From contig CAJQRC010000026.1 of NCBI GenBank assembly GCA_905480645.1, forward strand, positions 62,001 through 126,000: a stretch of DNA of 64,000 nt, given 5' to 3'. Shown here piece after piece: positions 28,516-38,039 of the stretch. How positions within the stretch are numbered: the stretch's first letter is position 1; each line of letters starts with the position of its first letter. The translations under genes were made by a program, and so were the position numbers. The notes beneath the pieces are model-generated. The model did no database searches. It was not told the DNA's origin and was given only the letters and a program-made list of their open reading frames with translations. The stretch is from an uncultured Tateyamaria sp. (lineage in GTDB: Bacteria; Pseudomonadota; Alphaproteobacteria; Rhodobacterales; Rhodobacteraceae).

Positions 28516-28544
28516 TATATATATGCTGCGTCGCGGCATTGCAA
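28516..28544 (-). promoter_or_regulatory. Predicted phaP promoter
   Basis: On the minus strand, TTGCAA (plus 28539-28544) and TATATA (plus 28516-28521) are separated by exactly 17 bases. The PhaR-type operator at 28524-28538 fills the spacer, so a bound repressor would exclude RNA polymerase. Confidence 0.65.
28524..28538 (-). promoter_or_regulatory. PhaR-type operator 1 in phaP promoter
   Basis: TGCTGCGTCGCGGCA, one mismatch from the perfect palindrome at 28553-28567. Positioned between the predicted -35 and -10 elements of phaP. Confidence 0.75.
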
Positions 28545-28552
28545 GTATTAAT

Positions 28553-28567
28553 TGCTGCGTCGCAGCA
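28553..28567 (-). promoter_or_regulatory. PhaR-type operator 2 upstream of phaP
   Basis: Perfect palindrome TGCTGCG-T-CGCAGCA containing CTGC-GTC-GCAG. Its start is 29 bases from operator 1, close to three helical turns, which would allow cooperative binding on one face. It also lies just after the phaC stop codon. Confidence 0.78.
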
Positions 28568-28595
28568 TTAGCTGCTTAAAAGTATCTATATTGAA

Positions 28596-30401
28596 TCATG
28601 GCCTTGATTTAACAATTACATACGTTCCAGGTGCATCACACAATACTGGATGCTTCCCCCGCCCCGGAACACGAGCCAAAACCCGCTTGCCACCGTATTT
28701 TTTTAACCACTTACCCCACCGCGGCCACCACGATCCCTCAATAAATTTTGCTCCTTTAACCCAATCCTTATGACTTAAATTCAAATCATCATTCAAATAG
28801 TGGCCATATTTATTCTTAGTAGGTGGGTTTACTATCCCTGCGATGTGACCAGATTGGGTCATGATAAATATTTTATCCTTTGACCCCATTTTCTGAACAC
28901 CACTATAACTATCTTTCCAAGGCGCTATGTGATCAGTCTCACACGCAACAGCGCACAGAGGTACAACCACGTCGCTTAATCGTAAGTTATGCCCCATTAA
29001 TTCAAAGCCACCTTCGGCTAATTCGTTGTTTTGACACAACCCACGCAAATACTGCATGGTCATTTTTGCGGGTAAATTCGCTCCATCACCATTCCAATAT
29101 AGTAAGTCAAAGGCTGGCGGCGCTTCTCCCATCAAGTAGCTTTTTATTGCAGGTGTATAAACGAGGTCATTAGAACGCAAAAATGTAAAGGTTCTTGCCA
29201 TTATAATCGAAGGCAAGATGCCCTTATCAGCACATTCAGCTTCAATTCCATCAATAAAATCATCTGATAAGAAAGGCGCAAACTCACCTTGGTCCGAAAA
29301 GTCAGTTAGTGCTGTAAAAAAGGTTGCTGATTTTATTGAATTATCTTCACGTTGCTTGAGTAAACTTAATGTCAGAGCCAAGGTGGTACCTGCAATGCAA
29401 TAGCCAATAGCGTTTACCTGTTCTTCGTTGGTGATTACTTTAGCTTCCTGAATAGCAGCCAAATATCCCTCTTCAATATAATCCTCCATTCCCACCCCCG
29501 CATAGGCGGCATCAGGGTTCACCCATGACACTACGAACAATGTAAATCCTTGATCAATAATCCATCTGACTAATGAATTTTGTTCTTTTAGATCAAGAAT
29601 ATAAAATTTATTTATCCAAGGAGGAAACAGCACAACTGGTGTTTCGTGTACCGTTTTTGTGGTAGGCGAATATTGTATGAGTTCCATCATACGATTGCGG
29701 AAGACAACCTTACCTATCGTCGTCGCAATGTTACCTCCCAATTTAAAGGCAGTGTCATCTGCTAACTTAACAATTAATTCTCCATTGTTAGCCTCAAGAT
29801 CTGAGATTAAGTTTTCGAGTCCCTGCACTAAAGACTGACCTTCAGTTGCGACGGCTTTTTCTAACGCGTCTGGGTTAGTTCCTAAAAAATTAGTTGGGCT
29901 CATCATATCAACGATTTGACGAGAAAAAAATGCAAGCCTTTGTTTTTCCTTGGCATCCAAATCTGACACATCGTCCATCGCTTTTTCAATCGCTTCAGCA
30001 TTAATAAAATATTGATTTTTTACGTAACTAAAATAGGGGTGCGTTTTCCAAAGCGGGTTTGAAAAACGCTTGTCTTTGCAGTCTACTTTTAACAGTCCCT
30101 CAATTTCCTCAGACACTAAAGTTTTTTGACTTTCAACAAAATGCGTCACCGATTTGGACCAGTACTGCAACTGGTGCTGTAAAACTTTTGCCGGATCACG
30201 AAGCATTTCAGACCAGTATGCTGCAGCGGCCTTGGTAAACATCTCTTGATTCGGCCCGTCTAAAGCAATGTTATGCGTGCTGCGATGCGTCAAAACGTGG
30301 GTTAGACGTTGTGACAGTTCCTCAACTTTAAGTAAGTTACCATTCAATTTATCGAGGTTTATGTTTGAGACATTACAATCTGAGGTGTCTGTGGTTGTCA
30401 T
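28596..30401 (-). CDS. phaC: Class I polyhydroxyalkanoate synthase
   Basis: About 601 aa; polymerises hydroxyacyl-CoA into storage polyester on granules. N-terminal PhaC_N domain (FTKAAAAYWSEMLRDPAKV), then alpha/beta-hydrolase core with PWINKFYILDL. The lipase-like box is GYCIAG with nucleophile Cys near residue 335; the other triad members fit ETDHIAPW and SGHIAG. ATG 30401 follows GAGGAT; a longer TTG-start frame to 30506 exists but lacks family similarity. Divergent from phaZ. No phaA/phaB genes in the window. Confidence 0.95.
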   Translation of the reverse strand: MTTTDTSDCNVSNINLDKLNGNLLKVEELSQRLTHVLTHRSTHNIALDGPNQEMFTKAAAAYWSEMLRDPAKVLQHQLQYWSKSVTHFVESQKTLVSEEIEGLLKVDCKDKRFSNPLWKTHPYFSYVKNQYFINAEAIEKAMDDVSDLDAKEKQRLAFFSRQIVDMMSPTNFLGTNPDALEKAVATEGQSLVQGLENLISDLEANNGELIVKLADDTAFKLGGNIATTIGKVVFRNRMMELIQYSPTTKTVHETPVVLFPPWINKFYILDLKEQNSLVRWIIDQGFTLFVVSWVNPDAAYAGVGMEDYIEEGYLAAIQEAKVITNEEQVNAIGYCIAGTTLALTLSLLKQREDNSIKSATFFTALTDFSDQGEFAPFLSDDFIDGIEAECADKGILPSIIMARTFTFLRSNDLVYTPAIKSYLMGEAPPAFDLLYWNGDGANLPAKMTMQYLRGLCQNNELAEGGFELMGHNLRLSDVVVPLCAVACETDHIAPWKDSYSGVQKMGSKDKIFIMTQSGHIAGIVNPPTKNKYGHYLNDDLNLSHKDWVKGAKFIEGSWWPRWGKWLKKYGGKRVLARVPGRGKHPVLCDAPGTYVIVKSRP

Positions 30402-30550
30402 ATTAACATCATCCTCGTAGTGTTTGCATGTGCAGCATTCGACTGCGTTTGTTTGCCGCACGTATATGTTCGCATGTTTTAGATGACAAAGCGACAAACC
30501 GTCCAAAATGCATAGCGCTTTGGGCCCATGCAGTATGAAGGTAATATTTT

Positions 30551-31822
30551 ATGCGTTACATGATGAGCTACGATTTCATGGAAAACATCCGGAACACGAA
30601 CCAATGGCTTGGCGCGACAGCACAAGCAATCGGCGAATATCCAGCCTTCGCATTTTTTTCCAATCCTGGGCTAAAATGGGTGCGTGCATGGGGTGAGGTA
30701 ACGGAACGCACGTTTCAGCGAATTGTGACCAAACCCAACTGGGATATTCATTCATTAACTGGCAAAAATAGAGAGGAGTACCGGGTTAATATAGAAACCA
30801 TTGTTTCAGGCGCTTTTGGCGATCTGATCCACTTTAATGTAGCTGGTCGTAAGACACGTAATCGGAAAGTTTTACTAGTTGCTCCAATGTCGGGCCACTA
30901 TGCTACCCTCCTGCGTGCAACAGTGATTTCGTTGCTTCCAGATTGCGAAATATATGTAACAGACTGGCACAACGCACGCGACATACCATTAAGCGCAGGA
31001 AAGTTCGACGTGGAAGATTATGCATTATATCTAGTTGATTACATGCATCACTTAGGACCAGACATTCACGTAATTGCAGTATGCCAACCTGCACCTCTGG
31101 CGCTGATCGCAACAGCTTACCTCGCAGAACAAGACCCCAGTGCCCAACCGCGCTCGCTTACGCTAATCGGTGGGCCTATCGATCCAGATGCCAACGCGAC
31201 AGACGTTACAGACTTTGGTCATCGCGTAACTATGGGTCAACTTGAAGAAACAATGATCCAGCATGTCGGGTTTCAATACCCTGGTGTTGGACGGTTAGTA
31301 TACCCTGGCTTATTACAACTTCAGAGTTTTATATCGATGAATTCAGAAAAACATACTAAAGCCTTCGCAAATCAAATTAATAAAGTTGCCTGGGGTGAAG
31401 TAGATGATCAAGACAAACACAATAAGTTTTACGACGAATATCTTGCTGTAATGGACATGACTGCGGAGTTTTACCTATCTACTGTAAAACGTATTTTTAA
31501 AAATTCCGAAGTTGCTAAAAATAAATTCACTATAAGGGGCAAATGGGTAGATATTGGCAAAATCACTACGGTTGCAGTAAAAACAGTAGAAGGCGGCAAT
31601 GACGATATTTCAGCGCCTGGTCAGTGCGTTGCTGCTCTGGACCTTTGCACTGGACTGTCTAAGGATAAAAAGGCCAGCCATCTTGAACCTGGAGCAGGGC
31701 ATTATGGTATTTTTGCAGGCAAGAGTTGGAAAACTAACATTCGACCACTGGTCTTAGATTTCATTGATGCTAATCAGCCAAATGTGGACGAGAAAGCTGC
31801 AACAAAAAAAAATTTGGTATAA
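30551..31822 (+). CDS. phaZ: Intracellular polyhydroxyalkanoate depolymerase
   Basis: 423 aa enzyme that mobilises stored PHA. Landmarks: ENIRNTNQWLGATAQAIGEYPA, VAPMSGHYATLLR, DWHNARDIPLSAGKFD, catalytic Cys in VCQPAPL, and catalytic His in GAGHYGIF. No signal peptide, so cytosolic. ATG 30551 has AAGG upstream; MMSYD (30560) is a possible shorter start. The shared 149-base region with phaC contains the promoters of both, without an exact copy of the PhaR palindrome. Confidence 0.94.
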   Translation: MRYMMSYDFMENIRNTNQWLGATAQAIGEYPAFAFFSNPGLKWVRAWGEVTERTFQRIVTKPNWDIHSLTGKNREEYRVNIETIVSGAFGDLIHFNVAGRKTRNRKVLLVAPMSGHYATLLRATVISLLPDCEIYVTDWHNARDIPLSAGKFDVEDYALYLVDYMHHLGPDIHVIAVCQPAPLALIATAYLAEQDPSAQPRSLTLIGGPIDPDANATDVTDFGHRVTMGQLEETMIQHVGFQYPGVGRLVYPGLLQLQSFISMNSEKHTKAFANQINKVAWGEVDDQDKHNKFYDEYLAVMDMTAEFYLSTVKRIFKNSEVAKNKFTIRGKWVDIGKITTVAVKTVEGGNDDISAPGQCVAALDLCTGLSKDKKASHLEPGAGHYGIFAGKSWKTNIRPLVLDFIDANQPNVDEKAATKKNLV

Positions 31823-31943
31823 TAACTTCGTTTTTTATTGACCTAATGAAACCAAACCTAGTTTTTCGATCCAAATGCTGGATTCCGAGTTAAAAAAGAG
31901 CCACTTGGACTTTTGAAAAAGGTTAGCGTTTTGAATAAAGTGT

Positions 31944-32822
31944 TCAAATGTGAATATTTTTAGCAAGCCAAAGATCTAGTAGCTGGAGAACGTCGCTGTT
32001 TGGACTGCTGAAAGGTGCACGGCAGGTACCAACAGGAATGCCCATTTTGTTTAACGCGTGCTTTAATCCAGAAATCACACCAGTCTGCAAAAGAATTTCG
32101 ATCAACTCATTTGCTTTACCCTGCAGGGTACGGGCGTATTCTATATCGCCGTTTTTTACTGCAATTTCTATCTGAAAGTAGAAGTCACCAATCAAATTAT
32201 ATGTAGAACCAATTCCACCATCAGCACCCATTGCAGTAGCACCAAGAAACATCTCATCTGTGCCAAAATAAAACTTTTTTCCTGGTGCCTTTTGCCTCAA
32301 TTGCTGAAATTGAAATAAATCATTTGCTGTAAATTTACACCCCGAAATGCGATTATCTTGCAGCAATGATAATAATTTTTGTGTAGTTAAGTTAGCACCC
32401 GTTAAACTAGGTATATTATAAATAATTACAGGCAGATCAGCAGCATCAGCAATAGCTTGATAGTATAATCTAATGTCGTCGAAATTATGCTTGTAGTAAT
32501 AGGGAGGAATAGCAGAGACAGCGTCATAGCCCAGAGACTTCGAGGTTTCAGCAAGAGATACAGCATCAGCAGTTGAGGCAGCGCCAACATGCGCAATTAA
32601 AGTACATTTTCCACGCGCATATTCAGCTAGGGCTATCAGTAACTCAGCCCTTTCCTCACGACTTTGTAAAATGCTTTCGCCAGTTGATCCACTAGCGTAT
32701 AAACCGTGCACACCTTTTGACAAAATATAGTCCACTAAAGGAGCAATACCTCTTGGGTTTACTTTGCCAAGTTCATCGAAGGGAGTAAGAAGTGCCGCAA
32801 AAATTGATCCTGAAATTTCCAT
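31944..32822 (-). CDS. Dihydrodipicolinate synthase family aldolase, N-acetylneuraminate lyase-like
   Basis: 292 aa TIM-barrel Schiff-base aldolase. The substrate loop SGSTGES, Tyr in YNIPSLTG, catalytic Lys in ISGCKFTANDLFQ and GADGGIGSTYN match the N-acetylneuraminate lyase branch better than DapA. No sialate transporter, kinase or epimerase is adjacent, so the substrate is open; other 2-keto acid aldolases of this family are alternatives. Gene is AT-rich and stands alone between phaZ (convergent) and a hydrolase gene on the same strand. Confidence 0.87.
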   Translation of the reverse strand: MEISGSIFAALLTPFDELGKVNPRGIAPLVDYILSKGVHGLYASGSTGESILQSREERAELLIALAEYARGKCTLIAHVGAASTADAVSLAETSKSLGYDAVSAIPPYYYKHNFDDIRLYYQAIADAADLPVIIYNIPSLTGANLTTQKLLSLLQDNRISGCKFTANDLFQFQQLRQKAPGKKFYFGTDEMFLGATAMGADGGIGSTYNLIGDFYFQIEIAVKNGDIEYARTLQGKANELIEILLQTGVISGLKHALNKMGIPVGTCRAPFSSPNSDVLQLLDLWLAKNIHI

Positions 32823-32935
32823 TAACCACCCTTATCCATTAACTGCCCTTGCGAATTTTCTTATACTCAACTGAAAAAACCTCAGGACTCATCCACCAAT
32901 TATAATATTTTTTAGATAACAAAATACTATATAAT

Positions 32936-33694
32936 TCAAATTTTAATTAACGATCTTGATATTTCCTCAACGGCGCTTTCAATCAATTCTAAGCAGGATT
33001 TATCAGAAAACCGATGATCTGCATCCTTAACCAAGCTCAAACGCATATCAGGACATTCGGCATGGTTTAGCAGTTTTATGGCAGTTTCAGTGCTAACAGC
33101 AGTGTCAGCGGTACCTTGCAAACATCGCACAGGAAAAGGTAAATTAAGGGGTTCGCGTAAAACAAGATTTTCACGACCGTCCTGAATTAAACGGCTAGTG
33201 ATAAAATATGTATCCATGTACTCGGACTGGATAGCAATCTTTCCCTCACGCGTAAGCAGTTTTTTCTGGTCGTTTGTGAATAACGACCAATAACTGTCTT
33301 CGGTAAAGTCAGGTGCAGCAGCGATTGTTACAAGACCAGCGATGCGTTCGGGCTTTGAACGACTAAACAGTAATGCTTGCCAACCACCCATTGAGCTACC
33401 AACAACAATCAGTTTTCCTTGGGTCAGTGCGGCCAGAATCTCGCGAGTATCCTCAGCCCAATCACCAATGCATCCATCTTCAAAAGCACCAGAACTTTCA
33501 CCGTGTCCAGAATAATCAAAGCGTAAGAACGCCAGGCCCCGTTTCTTGCACCACTCTTCAAGATGGAGAGCTTTCGTTCCATTCATATCAGATTTTAATC
33601 CACCAAGGAAAACCACACACGGACCTTCCCCAGCAGAGATGTGGTAAGCTAATTTACGGTGTTGAGGGGTAGCTAAATACTGCGGCAAACTCAT
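32936..33694 (-). CDS. Alpha/beta hydrolase
   Basis: About 252 aa. Oxyanion segment FLGGLKSDMNG, DYSGHGESSG, nucleophile Ser in VVGSSMGGW, Asp near GTADTAV and His in DADHRFS complete the triad. Similar in layout to ABHD10-type/prolyl-oligopeptidase-like short hydrolases. No signal peptide. ATG 33694 preferred over ATG 33700. Natural substrate unknown. Confidence 0.88.
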   Translation of the reverse strand: MSLPQYLATPQHRKLAYHISAGEGPCVVFLGGLKSDMNGTKALHLEEWCKKRGLAFLRFDYSGHGESSGAFEDGCIGDWAEDTREILAALTQGKLIVVGSSMGGWQALLFSRSKPERIAGLVTIAAAPDFTEDSYWSLFTNDQKKLLTREGKIAIQSEYMDTYFITSRLIQDGRENLVLREPLNLPFPVRCLQGTADTAVSTETAIKLLNHAECPDMRLSLVKDADHRFSDKSCLELIESAVEEISRSLIKI

Positions 33695-34077
33695 TATCAC
33701 TCCGGTTTTGATACCGCTGGAGAATGCGATGAGTTTTGCCTTCTGTAAATGCTATACTAAAAAGAACAGACACGATATCGAGATAAATCCATGCGCTGCC
33801 TTTCCTAAACGATACAAAGTTGGGTTTGGTATTTCCAGCTATAATCATCCGAATATATCCTAAAAAATGAATACCATCGGCGCAGCACACTATAGATAAA
33901 ATTAATCTGCTATCGCTGGGTGATTATTTTAGAACAAATTTCTTTTATGACTGGTATCACAGAACTTTTAACAACATATAGTCAACGAAACACTTGCATT
34001 TTATGCAGTTGAGCAGTGGATTAGGTGAAAATTTTAAAGTTTACTCGAACTGCTGACTGAAAGCGACATGTTACTAC
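33695..34077. other. Intergenic region without recognised features
   Basis: AT-rich stretch upstream of the hydrolase gene. A short minus-strand frame (33654-33890) overlaps the hydrolase and has no family-like features. No promoter, RNA or repeat could be supported. Confidence 0.4.
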
Positions 34078-34290
34078 CTAGCCTCCAATGTATATACCGT
34101 TAGAAGGGCGGTAGAAATTTTTTTGATTGTGAAGACGACCTAACAATTCATGGATTTCACGAACATTTTGTTTTTCCATAGGCTTTTTCTTTACTTCCTG
34201 GGTCTTAGCCAACTTCGAAGCACGCAATGCGTCTTCGATAATAGTCATATCTGATACTGATAATTCAAATTTTGTGTTGAACTTTGCCAT
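34078..34290 (-). CDS. Conserved small protein, function unknown
   Basis: 70 aa, charged and helical. The start KFNTKFELSVSDMTIIEDALR and the end LLGRLHNQKNFYRP resemble a small protein seen in many Rhodobacteraceae. No known domain, no signal or membrane segment; probably cytosolic. ATG 34290. Divergent from thrS, with an inverted repeat between them. Confidence 0.72.
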   Translation of the reverse strand: MAKFNTKFELSVSDMTIIEDALRASKLAKTQEVKKKPMEKQNVREIHELLGRLHNQKNFYRPSNGIYIGG

Positions 34291-34389
34291 AAGACGCTCT
34301 CCATTATCGTATTTTCGACTTTAATATAAGTTTACAGCCCCATGTCCAGAAAAAAATGTCGATTTTGGATTAAAAAACGGCGTTTTTGT

Positions 34390-34407
34390 AGTATACGATT
34401 GTATACT
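34390..34407. promoter_or_regulatory. Inverted repeat between the 70-aa gene and thrS
   Basis: AGTATAC-GATT-GTATACT, perfect 7-base arms with a 4-base spacer. It lies 100 bases upstream of the small gene start and 155 bases upstream of thrS. Shape and size fit a dimeric repressor site (GntR-like operators often contain GTATAC), but no regulator gene is adjacent. Confidence 0.45.
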
Positions 34408-34561
34408 GAATTGCCTGTTTATTAAGTTTTGTCGAATTTATTATAGAAATCCAATTCCAAGCCCAACATGACTTGACGACTTGCGCGCAGACTGCCACAT
34501 CGCAATGATTATAACCCGCAACCGGGCGTTCCGTGGGCGCCAAACTGACGAGGATATCTGT

Positions 34562-36508
34562 ATGACACAAATTTCTCTTACCTTTCCCGATGGCAGTGCT
34601 CGTAAGTACAATGCTGGGATTACCCCAGCTGTAATTGCAAATAACATCTCCAAATCCCTATCAAAAAAGGCTGTGAGTGCTACCGTCAATGGACAGCACT
34701 GGGATCTTGCTTGGCCCATCGAAACTGATGCGCAATTCGCCATTCACACGATGGCAGACGAAGAACAGGCAAACGAACTCGTACGCCACGATTTAGCGCA
34801 CATTATGGCTCGAGCAGTGCAAGAAATCTGGCCTGAAACTCAGGTCACCATTGGTCCAGTAATTCAAGATGGTTGGTACTATGACTTTGATCGTGTTGAA
34901 CATTTTACTCCCGAAGATCTTAACCTGATCGAGAAAAAGATGAGGGAAATTATCAATAAGCGAGAACAAATTCGCACTGAGATATGGCCTCGGGATAAGG
35001 CAGTTCAATATTATAAAGATCGAGGCGAACCCTATAAAGTTGAACTCATCAATAGTATTCCGGGCGATGAAGCCCTTCGCATGTACTGGCACGGCGAATG
35101 GCAAGATTTATGTCGCGGCCCACATTTGCAACACATCGGTCAAGTGCCAAGTGACGCATTTAAATTGATGTCGATTGCTGGTGCTTATTGGCGCGGTGAC
35201 AGCACACGCCCTATGTTACAGCGAATTTATGGTGTCGGGTTTACTGGTAAAGAAAAACTTCGTGCTCACCTCAATATGTTAGAGGAAGCGGCCAAGCGTG
35301 ATCATCGCAAATTAGGCCGTGAGATGAACCTGTTCCACATGCAAGAAGAAGCCCCAGGGCAGATTTTTTGGCACCCCAACGGTTGGACAATCTACACTTC
35401 ACTTCAAGACTATATGCGCCGCAAGCAGCGCGTAGGAGGATATCAAGAGATTAATACACCTCAAGTCGTAGCCCGTAAACTTTGGGAAGCATCGGGGCAT
35501 TGGGACAAATATCAAGAGCACATGTTTATAGTAGAAGTTGAAGAAGAGCATGCAAAAGAGAAGGCAATCAATGCCCTCAAACCAATGAACTGTCCTTGCC
35601 ACGTGCAAGTGTTCAACCAAGGTCTTAAATCATATCGCGATTTACCTTTAAGGATAGCAGAATTTGGCTCATGCTCTAGGTACGAACCGTCTGGAGCTTT
35701 GCATGGTATCATGAGGGTCCGCGGCTTCACTCAAGATGATGCTCACATATTCTGCACGCAGGATCAAATCCAAGCAGAATGTGCTCGGTTCATTAATTTT
35801 CTCGCAGATGTCTACAATGATCTTGGGTTCCATGATTTTGAGATCAAATTCGCCACACGTCCAGAAAACCGAGTTGGGTCAGACGAAAGCTGGGATCATG
35901 TGGAGGGTGCGCTAGAGGCAGCCATCAGGGCCACTGACCGTAGTTACACACTTGAACCGGGAGATGGTGCATTTTATGGGCCCAAGTTAGACTTTTATTT
36001 AACAGACGCCATCGGTCGTGTCTGGCAGTGTGGAACATTTCAGGTGGACCCAAACCTTCCTGAACGACTGGGGGCCTCTTACATCGCGCCCGACGGCTCC
36101 AAAAAACGTCCTTACATGCTACACCGTGCCGCACTAGGCTCGTTCGAACGCTTCATTGGCATATTAATCGAAGAACATGCAGGCCGGCTTCCATTTTGGC
36201 TAGCCCCACGACAAGTTGTTGTAACTTCAATAACTTCAGAGGCAGAAGACTACGTACATGAAGTGGTGGAAAAGTTACTTGCCGTAGGCGTGCGAGCAGA
36301 ACCGGACACTCGCAACGAAAAAATCAACTACAAGGTACGCGAGCATTCGGTTGCAAAAGTAACTGTTATTTTAGCTGTCGGAGCGCGTGAAGTTGAAAAT
36401 AGAACCGTATCTATCCGCCGTTTAGGCGACAAAACTACTAAAGTTGAAACATTGGATGCAGTCATTGCGGACTTAAATTTAGAGGCTATGCCACCAGATT
36501 TAAGATAA
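34562..36508 (+). CDS. thrS: Threonyl-tRNA synthetase
   Basis: 648 aa class II synthetase with TGS and editing (SAD) domains at the N-terminus, catalytic core and anticodon-binding domain. [11 protein letters not shown], the [11 protein letters not shown] editing motif, [10 protein letters not shown], and class II motifs 2 ([20 protein letters not shown]) and 3 ([13 protein letters not shown]) are visible. ATG 34562 has GAGGAT at good spacing; a longer frame to 34481 is untranslated leader by homology. Confidence 0.98.
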   Translation: MTQISLTFPDGSARKYNAGITPAVIANNISKSLSKKAVSATVNGQHWDLAWPIETDAQFAIHTMADEEQANELVRHDLAHIMARAVQEIWPETQVTIGPVIQDGWYYDFDRVEHFTPEDLNLIEKKMREIINKREQIRTEIWPRDKAVQYYKDRGEPYKVELINSIPGDEALRMYWHGEWQDLCRGPHLQHIGQVPSDAFKLMSIAGAYWRGDSTRPMLQRIYGVGFTGKEKLRAHLNMLEEAAKRDHRKLGREMNLFHMQEEAPGQIFWHPNGWTIYTSLQDYMRRKQRVGGYQEINTPQVVARKLWEASGHWDKYQEHMFIVEVEEEHAKEKAINALKPMNCPCHVQVFNQGLKSYRDLPLRIAEFGSCSRYEPSGALHGIMRVRGFTQDDAHIFCTQDQIQAECARFINFLADVYNDLGFHDFEIKFATRPENRVGSDESWDHVEGALEAAIRATDRSYTLEPGDGAFYGPKLDFYLTDAIGRVWQCGTFQVDPNLPERLGASYIAPDGSKKRPYMLHRAALGSFERFIGILIEEHAGRLPFWLAPRQVVVTSITSEAEDYVHEVVEKLLAVGVRAEPDTRNEKINYKVREHSVAKVTVILAVGAREVENRTVSIRRLGDKTTKVETLDAVIADLNLEAMPPDLR

Positions 36509-36686
36509 TTCAGAATTTTTGATACTTTAGAAAGTGAAATACTAATTACTGGGAGTGCTTTTCAGGATAGGAAAGGGAGTATCATCTTTTAAAAACAATT
36601 TATAAGCTGCTTATTGATCATAAGTTTGGGCCATTAGGTAATGGGTATATCGATACGCATGTTTTTGAGCGGTGTGTAGTGTACAT

Positions 36687-37004
36687 TCAGCTGATCCCGA
36701 AAGCTGCCCGTACGTCTTTATTCCACCCGAGGTAAAGCTGTATACCGTCAACGATTAACGGACGCTTCATTATGGTAGGATGCTCCATAAGAAGAGTTGT
36801 AGGTGGTACTTTTCGCTGGCTCTCATTTAATCTATGCCATGTCGTAGACCTAGTATTTATTAATGCTCCATTAAACTGAGCATAAGCTTTCATCAATATT
36901 TCAACTGGTATACCTTGATCTCTCACATCAAAAAATTCTACTTGACCCAATAGCTTCAACGCGGTGCGACAAGTGTCGCAGGTTTTCAAACCATAAAGTT
37001 GCAC
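36687..37004 (-). CDS. ArsC/Spx family thioredoxin-fold protein
   Basis: 105 aa. N-terminal YGLKTCDTCRTALKLL contains a CxxC at the active-site position, followed by FFDVRDQGIP and a C-terminal LIVDG typical of the ArsC-like family (YffB/Spx type). True arsenate reductases usually have a single Cys and conserved Arg set, so arsenate reduction is not certain. GTG 37004 with GAGGTGAT upstream. Confidence 0.88.
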   Translation of the reverse strand: MQLYGLKTCDTCRTALKLLGQVEFFDVRDQGIPVEILMKAYAQFNGALINTRSTTWHRLNESQRKVPPTTLLMEHPTIMKRPLIVDGIQLYLGWNKDVRAAFGIS

Positions 37005-37186
37005 AGCATCACCTCAGATTCATATTGCATCAAGCGACATTTAGCCTCGTTTGCATTCACAGTGTCTTGAATTTTTCAGTAATTGATCAATTTTTAAATT
37101 AATAGCAGAGTTATTTTAATAGAAAAAAGATTCGTTATGGTAGTAAGGTCTTATCATAGGGACTAAGGTAGAAGGAGGTGGATATT

Positions 37187-37396
37187 ATGCCAACTGGTAC
37201 GGTAAAATGGTTTAACACCGCAAAAGGCTATGGTTTCATCGCACCTGAAGGTGGAGGAAACGATATATTTGTTCACATATCAGCTGTCGAACAATCTGGT
37301 CTTACGGGCCTCGCCGACAATCAAAAAGTGAATTTTGAACTTGCAGAAGGACGCGATGGGCGCGAAATGGCTAGCGATCTTAAGATACTAGAGTAA
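37187..37396 (+). CDS. Cold-shock domain protein
   Basis: 69 aa single-stranded nucleic acid binding protein (CspA family). RNP1-like KGYGFI and RNP2-like IFVHIS motifs, and the TGTVKWFN start, are diagnostic. A very strong ribosome binding site, AAGGAGGTG at 37172-37180, precedes ATG 37187, indicating high expression. RNA chaperone role is inferred from the family. Confidence 0.96.
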   Translation: MPTGTVKWFNTAKGYGFIAPEGGGNDIFVHISAVEQSGLTGLADNQKVNFELAEGRDGREMASDLKILE

Positions 37397-38039
37397 CCAC
37401 TTTTGATATTTTGTGCTTCTAACCAAGAACCAAAATTTAATAACGTTGTCTCTACTACAATTATGTTAACCGACCATTTAGCTATTGTCGTTACCACTTT
37501 AAGTTTTACGGACAAGAAAAATATTCCTTAAATTAGCTTCTATTTTCTGTGATTGTTTTAGTAGTAGAACCCGCCTTATATCGATATTTATAACTCTAAA
37601 TAGGTCGAAGCGATTTTGAATTTAAGAGCGGTTATTTTTTGGAATTACCACTCAATGATATGGACTATAGGCGAGGGAACTTTGAATGTTCATGGTAACC
37701 TACCCATACTTAGAACGGCCCAGGTAATCCTTGGCATTGTGCTATTGGGGTGTGGGATTATTGTGAATTAGTTGGGCAAATGCTCAATTTGGACAGTCAC
37801 CCGACTATATGGCGCATGGAACATCACTCACTGACGTAAGTGGAAACCGTTTGGAATTTTAAAAATTTATTTTTGGGACCGACAAAGAAAAAGTATTTTT
37901 CATTCAATATTCTAACCACAAAGCATTCTTAGATCATGTACATAAGTGGACTATTATTTTTATTTAGAAGGACGCCGTGCTGCCAGATGGATAGCAGACT
38001 AGTAAACATACAAAGCATAAACATCTTCATAAAATAAGG
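37397..38039. other. Long AT-rich intergenic region
   Basis: Separates the cold-shock gene from thyX. Holds one possible short open frame (37616-37771, listed separately). No tRNA, terminator or repeat of note was recognised; the length is unusual for this dense genome. Confidence 0.4.
37616..37771 (+). CDS. Possible small membrane peptide
   Basis: A 51-codon frame from TTG 37616, or 38 codons from ATG 37655, ends at TAG 37771. The last 25 residues include ILRTAQVILGIVLLGCGIIV, a convincing transmembrane segment. No strong ribosome binding site precedes either start; GAGGGA lies before an internal TTG (37685). It faintly recalls the start of small DUF2892-like proteins but no family can be claimed; a decayed gene is also possible. 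Confidence 0.22.
   Translation: MNLRAVIFWNYHSMIWTIGEGTLNVHGNLPILRTAQVILGIVLLGCGIIVN

Noticed and set aside
30402-30506. 35-residue N-terminal extension of PhaC
   Set aside because: Cys-rich and unlike PHA synthases; ATG 30401 has a GAGGAT ribosome binding site.
30402-30550. PhaR site in the phaC/phaZ divergent region
   Set aside because: Only loose GCAG/CTGC fragments are present, none with the 3-4 base inverted spacing.
33654-33890. 78-codon minus-strand frame
   Set aside because: Overlaps the N-terminus of the alpha/beta hydrolase in another frame and has no recognisable features.
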